The notes beneath the pieces are model-generated. The model saw only the letters and a program-made list of their open reading frames with translations, was not told the origin of the DNA and searched no databases. From Pisolithus tinctorius (taxonomy: Eukaryota; Basidiomycota; Agaricomycetes; Boletales; Pisolithaceae), in the NCBI GenBank assembly GCA_024663395.1, contig JANFAH010000127.1:1-64000 (forward strand): a stretch of 64,000 nt of DNA, written 5' to 3'. Both the position numbers and the translations under genes were made by a program. Below, in pieces: positions 51,907 to 64,000 of this stretch; positions within the stretch are counted from its first letter, which is position 1; every line of letters begins with the position of its first letter.

Positions 51907-53804
51907 CTAGGCCTTCCCTTGTGCTTCCAACATTGCCAAATCGTCATACGCCTTCTGCTCAAACTCCTGATAGTTCCAAATCCCAGTGTTAGTCTCACCC
52001 CGGACTACCCAACCCAACGCTGCACTCGTGAGCCACGCAACTCGTAAGAACACCGAGCCGTCCAGGTAGGCGTAGTTGGGATCCACATCCACCCCATCCT
52101 TAGACAACGACTCCATCACAAAGCCAGCTTGCCGGTGACTGTACAGTGTCGCAAAATGCGCGAGTGCACGTTGGAATTTGCACAAGTGCTCGTTTGGATG
52201 GACGATCGCATTTGCGAGGATTGGGTACCACGGATTGGGGACTAACGCATACGGAGAGTTGGGAGACGGAAGAGCGTCAGATGCAGCAGCGGGCTGGGGA
52301 CCCGGAAGAGTCGTTGAGTGCTTTGCAGACGGGGAATTTGGGAACGGCGGAAGCGGGGTGGCGGTAAATTCTTTCAACGGGAAGGGGGATCTCCCACGGA
52401 CCACCCACCACGTGATGCTTGTCAAGAAGTGGGCACGAAGCAGCAATGTCTGAGACCGACGCGATATATGGGCACAAAGGGACGGCAAAAAGAGTGCAGA
52501 TGTGACGATATGACCGCTATACAGATAATCAGCCCATCAGAAATGATCAGATCCGGCTATATCGCATGAGATATACACACGTGAAGAAGTCGGCACGATA
52601 TTCGGCATCGTCGCCATCCCAGCTTCCGACGCCGTACATGAGCATGTCGGCGAAGATGATCTCCTCTAAGTACTTTTCCAAGTCTTCTTGGTCCTCGATG
52701 TTGCAATCCCACATTTCGGCGTACTTGTTAAAGATTTCGCCATGTGACTCGAGCATGGCAGCAAACTCGTGCTTGTCGAGAACTCTCGAACCGAAGAAGC
52801 GCGTATCTCGGAGCATGAGTGACAAGATATTCAACGCTCTAAGGCGTGCGCCAGACTTGGGCATCCATTCAGGCTCTGAGATGGAAGTTAGTGAAACCAA
52901 GCGCTAATCTGTACCCCACATACCTTGTTTCTCTAACTCTGTGAGTGGAGTGGTACGCTCGGGAGTAAACAGAAGGCGTGAGATGAGCGTCGTCGCGCCC
53001 GCAGGATGGACAGCAGTCCAGGCCAGACCTGCAACAGGCGGGTGAACGGATGTAGCGGTGGAGCGAATTAGTTCCGTACCTTCTGCGATCATGCCTAGGA
53101 GGCCAAACTCGGCACCATATCCGACGTGAATGATGGGGTGTAAAAGAATTTCCAAGAACCTGTTTAACATTTCTGGCTGTTGAGTGCCCTCCTTTGGCGT
53201 CCTGATGTTGTAGTAATCAGAGAAGATATATTTTTCTATGATATCAGGGATGGTCGCGCCAGGTTGGAGGACGATACGGTGGAAGTAATCGAGATACGCA
53301 TTGTAATTCCTAGGATGGGAGATGGGTTGACTGATCTGGGGGAATCTGAGAGGCAAGGACGTACTGGTCATTTCCGAGATAATCAGTGAAATTGTCGTCA
53401 GTGATCACCACGTTTTCGGGTGCAACGAATGCAATTCGCTGATGGTCAAGATGAGTAAGCTCATAGGCAGCGGTAATCACCGGGCCTGGTGCCCCAAGTG
53501 CGTAGATGGCGAGCAAGTGATGAGTGGAATGGCTGATCGCAGAGGGAAGTCAGGTCGAAACGCGGGCATGAGAGGGGAGGACATACTTGTGGAAACTGAA
53601 CTGGTTGAAGAATACGTGGCTCCTTTCGTGGTTGTCTCTGAGTGCGGTGAGTAACGCAGCCAATGCATCGGGACCGTTGTTCGCGATGCGAGTAGGAGCC
53701 AACACAGACGGGGGTGGTTTGAGCCCGGGGAAGAGACGGGCGAGCACCTCCGGGGAGGAGGGTTTAGCAGGGACAATGATCTCTGGGGGGGCAGACGTGG
53801 CCAT
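51907..53804 (-). CDS. Questin-oxidase-like protein (AflY/DUF4243 family), right copy
   Basis: Starts MATSAPPEIIVPAKPSSPE at 53804 and ends ...LAMLEAQGKA at 51907. Exons: about 53804-53585, 53525-53370, 53310-53060, 53030-52925, 52880-52565 and 52490-51907, split by short introns. Family blocks: GPDALAALLTALRDNHERSH, HHLLAIYALGAPGPVI, HPIIHVGYGAEFGLLGMIAEG, LAWTAVHPAGATTL and HPNEHLCKFQRALAHFATLY. The conserved His pattern suggests a cofactor-independent or metal-assisted oxygenase fold. The two copies share layout but have diverged strongly, so the tandem duplication is old. It is divergent from valyl-tRNA synthetase. A broken partial copy lies at 2219-3447. Confidence 0.85.
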
Positions 53805-54110
53805 GGTTAGTAACTAAATCACTGGGATGTGGATTGCCTCTGGCTTTTAAGGCCTGGCCGTCGTCGATAAGGCGTGGCTGTCATTGGGCTTAGTCGGCTG
53901 CAGCGGAGAGTATACGGAACAGCTAGCACAGGCTCGGCTAATTGATTGGATAAGCACAGGGGCTATTTTGCTTATCTAAGCCATGACTCGAGATTTTGCC
54001 ATCCGACCTCCGACTTCCGAGAGTCCAATTACCGCATGGTCATCTCGGTTTATTATCGATATCTCAGACTTGCCTATCGACATCACCGACCATCATTGTA
54101 TTTTTCTGGC
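53805..54110. promoter_or_regulatory. Bidirectional promoter, questin-oxidase-like gene / valyl-tRNA synthetase
   Basis: 306 bp between divergent starts. This piece, with both 5' halves, is exactly what is missing from the duplicated locus at 3447, so the duplicate lost its promoters. Confidence 0.55.
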
Positions 54111-57100
54111 ATGCACACCGCAGGGGCAGGGGAAGGGGCGCCACAAGTGGATGGTGTCCCATCCAAACATGCAGGTATGAAACTAACGGCACCTGCTACT
54201 AATTTGAAGACATTGATGATCATCTCTTACAGCTAAAAAAGAGGCAAAGAGGCTGGAGAAAGAAGCTAAATTAGCTGCAAAACAACTCAAACAGGCTGCC
54301 CCTGCTTCAGACAAGAAAGCGAAGGCGGACAAGGAGAAAACATTGAAAGTGGAAGAGACTGTTTTCGAAAACACCACTCCCAAGGGAGAGAAGAAGGGTA
54401 TGTTGCTTGATCAATGTTTTCATCTCAGTCTCTAAGGATGACCCTGCGTTTCCAGACATGTCTCAGCCAATGGCCGCAAGTTATAATCCGCACGCCGTGG
54501 AGGCCGCTTGGTACGATTGGTGGGAGGCGCAGGGATTCTTTAAACCCCAGACACAGTCTGACGGGACCGCCAAATCCGAAGGACAATTTGTCATCCCCGC
54601 CCCTCCTCCAAACGTGACCGGGAGCTTGCATATTGGTCACGCGCTCACTGTTGCCATCCAAGACTGTCTGGTGCGCTGGTGAGCATCGGCAGTTTCTCCC
54701 AACATTCAAATCCACACTGACTTCCCGTGTTTGAAGGAACCGTATGTTGGGCAAGACGACTCTTTTTGTCCCCGGATTTGATCACGCTGGTATCTCCACC
54801 CAGTCCGTTGTTGAGCGGAGGCTATACAAGTTAGAGGGAAAGACGCGACACGATCTGGGCAGGGAAACTTTCCTGGCGAAAGTTTTGGACTGGAAGAACG
54901 AGTAGGTCGATTTGCACGCGTGGAATTTTGATCTCACTGACCGTGATGCAAGCTATCAAGCTCGTATCACTAATCAGCTACGCAGGCTCGGAGGAAGTTA
55001 TGACTGGGATCGTGTCGCATTTACCATGGATCCAGTCAGTATCTGGGTTTTGCGATGCAAACGCTCTGCTGACGCGTCACAGTCACTCTCGAAAGCTGTC
55101 ATCGAGACATTTTGTCGACTGCATGAAGGGGGCATCCTTTATCGTGCTAATCGCCTTGTCAACTGGTGTGTCAAGCTGAATACCACACTGTCCAATCTAG
55201 AGGTATAACCGAGACTCCCAAGGAAAACATAGTTTTGACTATCAGTACAGGTAGATCAAAAACAGCTAGAGGGTAGAACCCTCTTGAACGTACCGGGGTA
55301 TGATCTAAAGGAGAAATTCGAATTCGGTGTAATTACCTCTTTTGCGTACCCCATACAAGGCTCGGGTACGTGTTTTTTAAGTGACCTTGCCCTCTAATTA
55401 ATGGAATTGTTTTGTAGACGAGAAGATCGTCGTTGCTACTACGCGACCAGAAACGATGTTGGGAGATTCCGCAATTGCAGTACATCCTGATGACCCTCGG
55501 TATAAGGTGAGCGGCCGTGCAAGTCTACATACCCATCTGCTAACATTTGCCTTAGCATCTCCACGGAAAATTCGCTAAACATCCTTTTGTCGACCGCCTT
55601 TTACCTATTGTTACCGATGCGATCGTGGTAGACATGGAATTTGGCACTGGTGCCGTGAAGATCACACCTGCCCACGATCCAAACGACTACGAAGTTGGTG
55701 TGCGGCACGGATTAGAATTCATCAATATCCTCAATGACGATGGAACATTAAATGCCAATGCGGGTGAGAAATTCCAGGTTAGCATTTTGGTTTTGCTGGG
55801 ACAATGGTATTGACGGCTTCCTAGGGTATGAAAAGATTCCATGCGAGGAGAGAAGTTGTTAAAGCGCTCACGGAGGCCGGCCTTTTCATTGAGATAAAGG
55901 ACAATCCAATGCAAATCCCTATCTGCAGGTATGTGGTACTGAGCATCGCTATACCCCGATCGCCTCAATAAGCGACAGCAAATCTGGAGATATCATCGAG
56001 CCCATACTGAAACCGCAGTGGTGGGTAAATTGTAAACCACTTGCAGAAGAGGCAATCAAGGTATTAATTACGAGTTATCCTAGTGGATTATCGCAATGAC
56101 CTGAATTGTTAGCGTACTCGTAACGGGGAACTCATGATAAGTCCTAAGCAGTCAGAGGCGGATTGGTACCGGTGGCTGGAGAACATCCAGGACTGGTGTA
56201 TCTCGCGTCAGCTTTGGTGGGGCCACAGATGTCCCGCATACTTTGTTCGTGTTGAAGGCGTTGAGGCTGATGTCAGTGTCCTTCGTGCATCCTCATGGCA
56301 CTATCTGACCAGATGCAGGTCAATGATGGCAAAAATTGGGTCGTCGGACGAACACTTGAAGAAGCTACTGCCCGAGCCAAAGCCCTGGCGAATGGTGCCA
56401 ATTTCACGCTTGAACAGGACGAGGACGTTCTCGATACATGGTTTTCGTCTGGTCTCTGGCCCTTCTCGATCATGGGATGGCCAGAACGGGTACGTCGTCT
56501 CCATTCCCACGAATTTCAGGTGACAGATGTATACAGACTCCGGATCTCTCTCATTACTATCCTGCGAGCATGCTTGAGACAGGATGGGACATCCTCTTCT
56601 TCTGGGTGGCTCGCATGGTTCTACTCGGAATATACCTAACTGACAAAGTCCCATTTTCGGAAGTGCTATGTCACGCCATGGTGCGCGACGCCCACGGTCG
56701 GAAGATGAGCAAATCCTTAGGCAATGTCGTTGATCCTTTGGATGTTATCTACGGACTACCCCTCGCAGATCTTCATAAGAAACTTTATGAAGGTAATTTA
56801 GATGAGAAAGAAATTACCAAGGCAATCGCTGGGCAGAAGAAAGATTTCCCTAGAGGGATCCCGGAGTGCGGCACTGACGGCCTGCGTTTCGCTCTCTGCG
56901 CGTATTCAGGGGGAGGTGAGCACAGTTCTCGATTCTTCGATCGCACTGCGCTGAGCATACCTGGCAGGACGGGATATCAATCTCGACATTCTCCGCGTGG
57001 AGGGATACCGAAAGTTCTGCAACAAGATATTCAACGCAACCAAGTTTGCTATGCTCAAGCTGGACTCCACGTTCATTCCGAATGCTTTACCGACTGCAAG

Positions 57101-58290
57101 TACGCGTACCGTATCATCTTCGTTATTCTAATACCCAACGCAGCCCACTGGAAACGAGAGCCTCGTGGAAAAATGGATCCTTCATAAACTCAACATAGCT
57201 TCAGCCAACGTCAACAGTTCTCTTGAGCAAAGAAATTTCATGGCGGCTACGACGGCAGTTTATAATTTCTGGCTCTATGAACTTTGTGATGTGTTCATCG
57301 TACGTCCCTCTGTGTCTGATCCTAGATGTACTAGCTGATTCCACCAACAGGAAGCTATGAAGCCAATGACTGATCCCGCAGTTACTTTGGAGACTCGCAT
57401 TTCGGCGCAGCAAACACTCTATACATGCCTTGATTACGGACTCAGGCTTCTTCATCCGTTTATGCCTTTTGTCACCGAGGAACTCTGGCAGCGCCTCCCT
57501 CGTAGAATAAATGACGGCCCATCCATAATGGTCTCCAGATACCCAACGCAGGTATGTTGCAACGCGATTTCAGACTGTATTGTGTCCATGTCTTTCTCTA
57601 TTCTGTAGGATGCATCTTTCGTCTTTGATGATGCCGAGAGTCAATTCGAACTTGTCTTTTCTGTGGTCCGTACTGGTCGTTCACTTGCAGCATCATACAA
57701 TTTGCAGTCGGACATCCAATGTGAGTTTTCCTGCTCGATACCTGTGATTCGTCACTCATCGTGAAATGCCCAGTGTTTATTCATGCCAGTGATATTGCGG
57801 AAACGGCACTCCTAGAATCTCAAGCACCGACTATAGGTTCACTAATTAAAGGGTGTACAAAGGTGGCGGTTATAGGAGATTTGTCACAGTTGCCACCTGG
57901 CTGTGGGTCAACTGCCCTGTCTCCAACAGTTGCTGTATACCTAGCTGTTCAGGTAAGCCCGACGATAGGTGGGTGATGGACTGACCTGACAACTAATCAC
58001 GATGCAGGGCTTCATTGATCTCGAAGCTGAGGTCGCAAAGTTGGAAAAGAAGATCCACGCTGTGAACCTCAACCTTGACAAGCTATTAAAAGTCACGTCG
58101 CAGCCTGACTACCGAGACAGCGTACCAACGACAGTGCAACAAGCCAACGAGGATAAGGTTAGTTTGAGCTCTGAATGAATCTTACTTGCTGTCGTGTTTA
58201 TAATAACACTACTCCTTGTAGCAAAAAGTGCTGGAGGCAGAGATTGCGGCTTTGCAGCAATCCAAGAGCATGTTTCAGAAGTTGCAGTGA
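54111..58290 (+). CDS. Valyl-tRNA synthetase, intact
   Basis: Class I synthetase that charges tRNA-Val with valine and edits threonyl errors. The start at 54111 gives [13 protein letters not shown], spliced (54175-54232) to a Lys/Ala-rich extension [20 protein letters not shown], then after 54398-54455 to [20 protein letters not shown]. Signatures: [15 protein letters not shown] (HIGH), the CP1 editing domain ([31 protein letters not shown]), the zinc/[11 protein letters not shown] block, [25 protein letters not shown] (KMSKS), the anticodon-binding helices ([13 protein letters not shown]) and a C-terminal coiled coil ([14 protein letters not shown]). About 16 exons with short introns; the frame is clean to the TGA at 58288. 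Fungi usually have one gene for cytosol and mitochondria; no clear targeting peptide is seen. It is the donor of two broken copies in the window. Confidence 0.93.
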
Positions 58291-59342
58291 GCATTTTTGC
58301 ATAAAATAGGCCTCAAATGTATTAGTTACCTCCACATCGAGTTTTATTCTTGCTCCATCCTTGACGTGAGGATGCCCCTTGAAGGCTTGAACTTCCGTAA
58401 GGTTGTGAGCTATAATTCACCTGAGGGATTCCAGCTCCAAGCTGGACCAGTCCCAGATTCATGATGTGCATGACTGGGATGTCACACTTGGTATTCTTGT
58501 GAACACGTCCAACAGCTTCAGGTTCTAGGATGTTTCCTCGCCCTGGAACCTATTCCCATGGAGAAAGGTTATTTCCTTGGGAGGAAGCGCTTGGCCTCTC
58601 GGACATTCCTCCTGGGAATAGAGGTCCTTTTTATCTCGAAATCCCCGCCATGCCCGCCGAGAATGGTGCTCCTTTCGCTCATGCGCAACCTCTAGTCGCC
58701 CTCTCTCCTACTCCAATTAATCAAAGTTACACGTCCTCCCTAGCTACCATACTGTATCGTGAAATTGTCCATTAGTTGTAACCACCACACTACGTTGAAA
58801 TTGACAGTTTTTTGAATTATGCTTGCGTTTCGTGGTCGGGGGAAGGAACGATGCCATTTCTGCGTCGCCACGACATCTCAAAGGAGTGTTGAACATCCTT
58901 GCGAAATAGCCAACCGATTGGCTGAGCATGCACGGTGAGACAGACTCGGCGAGGTCTCCACCCACGGCCGCCTCACACTCATTTTGAAAGAGGTCGTTGA
59001 GAAACGACGACAGCGTTCGGTCTTCTCTAAAGAAAGAGCAGCTGGACAACAGTTCACTAGCGGCACATTCAGAATGATCCGCTCACATAACGCGGGTGGC
59101 CTCTTAGACTGAGTACCGAGGGTGCGTCTCGGGTGTGAGAATCGAGGCCCCCGCGGGCACTGTCGGTGCATAAAGGACGTACCAAAGAATGAGTGGGTGA
59201 GTAGCAGTGGGGAATGGATCATGTCAACCGCTACATGCTCGCGCCCCCTAATAGTAATGGTTGGCCTTGGAAGTGTGTTTACTTTGTTTGGACCTAAACA
59301 ACGTTGAGCGTATTAGCTAATCTGCCTTCGACAACGACCACC
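58291..59342. other. Intergenic region, no gene seen
   Basis: 58300-58790 contains short frames without domains. The remainder is probably upstream DNA of the Mago nashi gene. No repeat ends identified. Confidence 0.35.
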
Positions 59343-60133
59343 ATGGCATCCTACGACAGCGATCCGTTCTACCTCAGGTGAGCCAGCCTATCAGACTCAT
59401 CTAAAGCATCATTTACCCATGATATGTCTAGGTACTAGTGCGTGCATCATATCATCACGTCTACGCAAGCAGCAGGCTGACTCGTGTGTGTAGCACCGGT
59501 CCATTCCGGTAAACACGGCCACGAGTTCCTCGAGTTCGAGTACTCGCATGGTCGTCTGCGCTATGCCAACAACTCCAACTACCGAAACGACAGTTTGATT
59601 CGCAAGAAAAGTTCGTCGAAAAAGTTGCTTCCTATGGCGCTCGCCTCGTCGCGACTAATCACTCGTTGTAGTGTGGGTAGGGCCTTTGGTAGTCAAGGAG
59701 CTCAAACGTATAGGTCGAGTCGAGTGAGATAACAAAGTAATGTCCACTGTTTCTTTTTCTTCTCGATAAAGAGACATTTTTGACCCTCGTTCATTCGTGC
59801 ACAGGGAAGACGATACAAATTGGCCGAAAAAGAACATTGTTGGGAAACAGGAGCTTGAAATTCGGATAGGCAACGATCATATCGCATTTGAGGTTCGCAA
59901 ATATCATCCTACGGCGATTTCCGCCTCTCACGGGCTTGCTAGACTGCAAAGATCGGGTCGTTGGTTGAGATCCAGGATAGCGAAGACCCGAAGGTCTTCG
60001 TGTGTTCTACTATCTTGTCCAGGATCTTAGAGTGAGTCCCTCAGGCATTCTTCCAAATCTTCTTCGCTAACTGTTCGATTAGTGCTTTATCTTCTCTCTC
60101 ATCAGCCTTCACTTCAAGATCAAACCCATCTGA
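59343..60133 (+). pseudogene. Mago nashi (exon junction complex), frame-broken copy
   Basis: Starts MASYDSDPFYLR (59343). A 6-nt exon GTACTA (59432-59437) gives the RYY of the family, followed by [99 protein letters not shown] and a final exon CFIFSLISLHFKIKPI with TGA at 60131. All blocks match Mago, which binds Y14 in the exon junction complex. Two single-base changes break the frame: an extra base in the GGTCC near 59501 and a missing base in CCCGAAGG near 59990. Since Mago is normally single-copy and conserved, these may be assembly errors; if real, this is a dead paralogue. Confidence 0.85.
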
Positions 60134-60499
60134 AGCTCACGCGTCTCGGGCCTTCGGCTTCTTTTACACCATCTGCTGTACTTGTGTCACTTTGTGAGCA
60201 AAGGTAGACTAGTTACAGTACGATTCGCTCAAAACGTATTTGATTGCGCAAGAAAGCATTGTACTCTGTTTACGAGGTAGGAGACTATTTTCATGCGAAG
60301 ATACATCGGTGTTCTGACAAGATGTGAAAATAGATCGTAGAAATCTACTTCATGTTCGGCGAAAGGGATTATTCTGTGGTACCTAGCGATGGAGCTTCCA
60401 CTCCCTAGTCGCTGGCAGTGGCACATTTGTTAAAGACATTTCTCAAGCAATCGACTACGGTCAAGTATCGTACACTCCCCGACACCAGCAGACCAACCT
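60134..60499. other. Convergent intergenic region
   Basis: Lies between the 3' ends of the Mago and S9 genes. 60380-60490 matches 63790-63880, the 3' flank of the second S9 copy. Confidence 0.5.
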
Positions 60500-62853
60500 T
60501 TAGAGCAGTAGGTTCTCCAGATACCACCTGTGTTCACGTTTCAATGCGTCTTCGATTGTGCTCGCCTGCTTCCAGCCGTGACCCTCGCCATCGTAGAAAT
60601 GGTAAGAAAGCTTCTCGTCTGGTGCTTCCACTTTGATCTTGGCCAAGAATATGATGGCTTGCTCTTCTGGAACTATAGGATCCTCCTTTCCTTGTAGCAT
60701 CTGTACGAGGCGCACATAAGTGCGTCATTCATAGGGTACGTGGGCATAAGCAAAATCGTGACTCACGAGAAGTGGAATAGTCATCTGAGGCTGACCAGAT
60801 GAATCGAGAACGTTGTAGTATGGGCTGCGTGCCGTGTACACGTCCGGGATTTCATCCGGAGAACCACCCAGGAGCTTGTACATGTACTGCAACTCGAACT
60901 TCTCCGTTTTCTCAGCCAAAAGCTTAAGGTTTGATATGCCACCATAGGCAGATGTCGCGGCCTTGTAGTACGTGTTGTTGCTGGCTGTAGTAGTCGAACA
61001 AAGCGTGGTGAACCCGCCAGCGGAACCTCCTCGGACTGCAGCACGGTTGCTGTCAACCAAACCCTGCTGTTCATCGACCATCGTAACAGCATTTTCACAA
61101 TCCTGATTATCCAGGATACCCCAATTACCAGCGAGAAGCTCGCTAGGAGTGCACAGTTGTATTCGTGATCGCTTATGGGGAAGATGTTCACTCACATATA
61201 GTCTCGGCCGTATCCCGATGATCCACGATAGTTCACATCTAACCTAGTAGTTTCATCATTGATTGACGTCAGTTGCTGATCTCATTGGAAGCCGGAGCCA
61301 CTCACCAGGCAAACCCACGGCTGGTGAAGTACAACTTTTTCAGGTCCATTGCCTGCGTTGACATGGAAGTTGGGCCTCCATGCACACCCGTGATGCAGGT
61401 GGCTTCTCGCCAGTTGGTCCTTCGAAGTCAGGGTTCTTCGGGAGGTACAGGATGGCATAGATTGGGTTAGGATCACCATCGTTGTACAATGTAAGGGGTT
61501 GGGGGATTGAAATGTACGAGTCATCTACCGGTTGCGCAGAGCTACTTTTCAAGTACACGTAAGTCGGGACAAACGAAGGTGCGGCTCCAAGTGAACACTG
61601 AAGCACGCCACCAGGTTGATTGTTCAAGCTAGCTGTAAAAACAAATGTGGTAGCATCAGGACCTTCCTGCTTCAGATGTTGCGCCACCACGAATGGGAAA
61701 TCAACTATTTGCACCGGATCAGAAGATTTGGTGAGATCAAGAACATATAGGATATTGCGGCCATCCTGGAAGGCAGTGAATGCCCCGTAACTGCCGTCTC
61801 CTAAGAGAGCGTAAGGATAAAGCCCAAAGTACCAGGCAGGCTCAGCGAAATCCTGTGCGATCGGAGTTGCAAGCGCAGCTCGAGAGGATCCGGTGTCAGT
61901 AGAATAAATGAACGGGTTCTGGAAACGAAGGGACGAGCCGGGAGTATAGTCGGAAGTATAAAGTAGGGCAGTGTCAGAGATCCAAAGGGGGTATCCTGCG
62001 GAGACCTCGAGCTTTTCCCCGGCAACGTACGTCGTGTTAGAGAGAACAATGGCACCGTCTTCGATTGAGACATCTGCGACATAGACTAAGCCTCCTTCGA
62101 AGGGCATGTCTGGCTGGTACCACTCCTGCCAGGCGATCTTAGTACCGGACGGGTTGAAGACTGGAGCAGCGTAGAAATCTGCGCCTTCCACAAGGCCTGT
62201 CCGTGTCGCAGTCGCAGTATCAAAACACACAGAGTGGTTACAACGTTCTGGGGTTTTCGTCGGGATGATATTCGAGGATAGATGCGATCAAATTAGTTTG
62301 AACAGGGTGCACGGCAAAGTTAGCATAGCGATATTGTTGGTTGGGATCCTCTGCGGCAGATCAGCCAAGAATTGGAGAACTGCACTTTAACCAACAATAA
62401 CATACCAGGTGAGACAGGGCTGGGCTCACTACCCTCTTCGTCTTTGACTGAATACATTCTGCCGTCTGTTAAATTCGAGAAATAGGCGATGCCTCCATAC
62501 ACGACGGCTGCAGCTCCACCATACTCATTCACGGCATCAGCTGCGTTGAAGCCAGAGGGAGTTACGTCCCGACCCTCGGCCGTGTGACGATTACAGATCG
62601 ACCATCTTCATCGGGGCGCTCTTCGATGTGGTACACAACGATGTAATGGGGTCGACTAGCACATCATCGAATACGATGCTCTATCCATACGAAAAGTGTA
62701 AGCGCAGTTAAAACTGAAGGATGAGCCACGTACGCTAGTGGCAACAGTCTCCGGTGTGATAGGGGACGTCCACGTTCCATATGGAGCAGTTTGAACCATA
62801 GGTGATTGATTACTGCGAGGAATGCGCCTGAGAGCGACTGGCCAAAGCATCAT
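60500..62853 (-). pseudogene. S9 prolyl-oligopeptidase-like gene with several frame breaks
   Basis: Minus strand from about 62853 (QTAPYGTWTSPITPE) to the stop at 60500. A seven-bladed-propeller region (EYGGAAAVVYGGIAYFSNL, PSGTKIAWQEW, SNTTYVAGEKLEVS) is followed by the hydrolase part: ITGVHGGPTSMSTQ, LDVNYRGSSGYGRDY, the nucleophile elbow G-G-S-A-G-G, the acid in QGKEDPIVP and the catalytic His in YDGEGHGWK. So it is an S9-family dipeptidyl/acylaminoacyl-peptidase-like protein. One-base frame shifts are apparent near 62640, 62575, 62235 and 61395, besides normal introns, so it is likely a pseudogene or a badly sequenced gene. The C-terminal exons are intact. Related pieces occur at 25985 and 63880. 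Confidence 0.75.
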
Positions 62854-63880
62854 GATCGAAAAATGCGATCTCTTTTATAGGGCATCGTCGGGATTCCGAT
62901 GGACCATGCTCCGCACTTCTGAACCTGTTGCATCAGAGGAATTCGAATGAAACGACACAATAGGTATCCGTCTGCCGACTACAAGGGTTAGATTTGGAGT
63001 TTGAGGGCATTCTCGCCATTTCGGTTCGGCGCAAACACGGTATTACCGTGTAACCGGATGGCAGGCTGAATAGTCCTTCTGATGCATGTGCGTGAGGCCC
63101 CACTGTATACCAGTAGAAGCCTCCAGATATGATAATGTCCGTGGACTCTACACACTGCAGTTCTCGCAGGATTCCGAGCTAGGTTGCACTGGGAGGTCTC
63201 ATGTGGTGATCGGTCGCCGCCGCCTCGGATGCAAGCATGACTGCGAATCCTATGGAAAAGGAGGACAAAGGACACCAAGCACTTGTCAGAATGAAGTCGT
63301 GATTGACAGTCAACTCGTACCCTTTCGAAACACTGCGTGGCTGCTAAGCCCATACATGAACATACTAGCCGATCGGAAACTCACTATCGAGCCACAAAAA
63401 CCTGCAGAGCACGATCAGCGCATCAGGTATAAAAAAACTGCACCGTCTTCAAGCAGGTTGCGCAGACTTGTAGTGAATGAGTGTAAATAATTAAAGCCAA
63501 TCGCCAGGGAATACCTGGTAATCTGGTCACAGCCATATCACTCAACTTCGCACGCTGTCGTCTTTGCGCAGTGGGTTTGAGAGGAGCCTAATGACGTTTT
63601 CTGGATGAGGTGGGTCCGAGTGACTAAGAGGGCAATCGTCTTAAGACAGGATTACGGAAGTTGCATAAAAACATGTCAGTTTTGGCTCCGGAAGGACCGC
63701 CTGCGGTGGTAGCCACCTTTCTCACTAATACCCACAGAAATGTGTGTTTTGCGAAGGACCATCTTGTGATGTTGAGTGGTGGAGCTTTACCACTTGTCTC
63801 CCAAGTCGCTGGCAGTGACACAAATCCGTTAAGACAGATCTCGAGAAGGCGACTACATTCAGATACTGTACACTCTCGGA
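62854..63880. other. No gene seen
   Basis: Upstream region of the S9 gene and 3' flank of the next copy. A 134-codon frame at 63086 shows no domain. Confidence 0.35.
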
Positions 63881-63897
63881 CACAAGCAAACAATTAC

Positions 63898-64000
63898 AAT
63901 AGGTTCTCCACATACCACTTATGTTCACGTATCAATGCGTCTTTGATCGTGCTCGCCTTCTTCCAGCCATGACCCTCGCCATCGTAGAAGTGGTAAGAAA
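63898..64000 (-). CDS. Second S9-peptidase-like gene, C-terminal end only
   Basis: The minus strand encodes SYHFYDGEGHGWKKAST and a tail ending WYVENLL before a stop, aligning with the last exon at 60500-60610. The rest lies beyond the window. Both copies share 3' flanks, so this is a tandem duplicate in the same orientation. The catalytic His (GEGHGW) is kept; whether the gene is intact cannot be seen. Confidence 0.75.

Noticed and set aside
1..64000. CRISPR arrays, operons, tRNA or rRNA genes, prokaryotic defence systems
   Set aside because: Searched for by eye; the window is nuclear fungal DNA and none is present.

Overview
The window looks like nuclear DNA of a basidiomycete fungus, most likely an Agaricomycete. 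Genes are dense and split by many 44-60 nt GT-AG introns. The host gene set fits: a Rua1-like regulator, a p24 cargo receptor, a TVP38-like membrane protein, ribosomal protein eS10, valyl-tRNA synthetase, Mago nashi, a tyrosine-kinase-like kinase, and a family of F-box-like genes. The transposons are Ty3/Gypsy, Tc1/mariner and Helitron types. No CRISPR array, operon, tRNA or rRNA gene was seen.

Layout. 1-1.7 kb: transposon debris, including a Helitron Rep remnant and a 28-base G run. 1.74-24.4 kb: a decayed duplicate of the questin-oxidase-like/valyl-tRNA-synthetase locus found intact at 51.4-56.1 kb. It is split by a four-layer nest: ValRS pseudogene, then a Tc1/mariner (pogo-like) relic at 4469-23830, then a Ty3/Gypsy chromovirus 'G1' at 4813-23351, then a second, oppositely oriented Ty3/Gypsy element 'G2' at 11032-21532. 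24.4-27.5 kb: gene fragments and pseudogenes. 27.8-33.3 kb: Rua1-like gene, divergent p24 gene, an F-box pseudogene and a PhyH-like dioxygenase. 34.4-39 kb: one intact F-box-like gene and a decayed tandem copy. 39.6-49 kb: a tandem dsRBD-like-repeat protein divergent from eS10, then TVP38-like and kinase genes. 49.9-58.3 kb: two tandem questin-oxidase-like genes divergent from ValRS. 59.3-64 kb: a frameshifted Mago nashi gene and two S9-peptidase-like copies, one decayed and one cut off by the window edge.

The most unusual object is G2. Opposite to gag-pol it carries a multi-exon gene. Its predicted product has six cysteines spaced as in Zn(II)2Cys6 DNA-binding domains, an AT-hook-like patch and a C-terminal coiled coil. 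The same element is packed with the motif CGGAATT/AATTCCG, about 44 copies in 10.5 kb by manual count against about six in the 40 kb to its right. Many copies form CGG...CCG palindromes, the half-site type Zn2Cys6 proteins bind. I infer, without proof, a retrotransposon that encodes its own sequence-specific binding protein.

G1 carries a third open reading frame after pol. It overlaps the pol stop as TAATG, is interrupted by G2, and becomes one 445-codon frame when G2 and one copy of its target duplication are removed. Nearly all differences between paired LTRs are transitions at CpG, pointing to cytosine methylation and deamination as the main decay force. LTR divergence (about 3.5 percent for G1, about 1 percent for G2) agrees with the nesting order.
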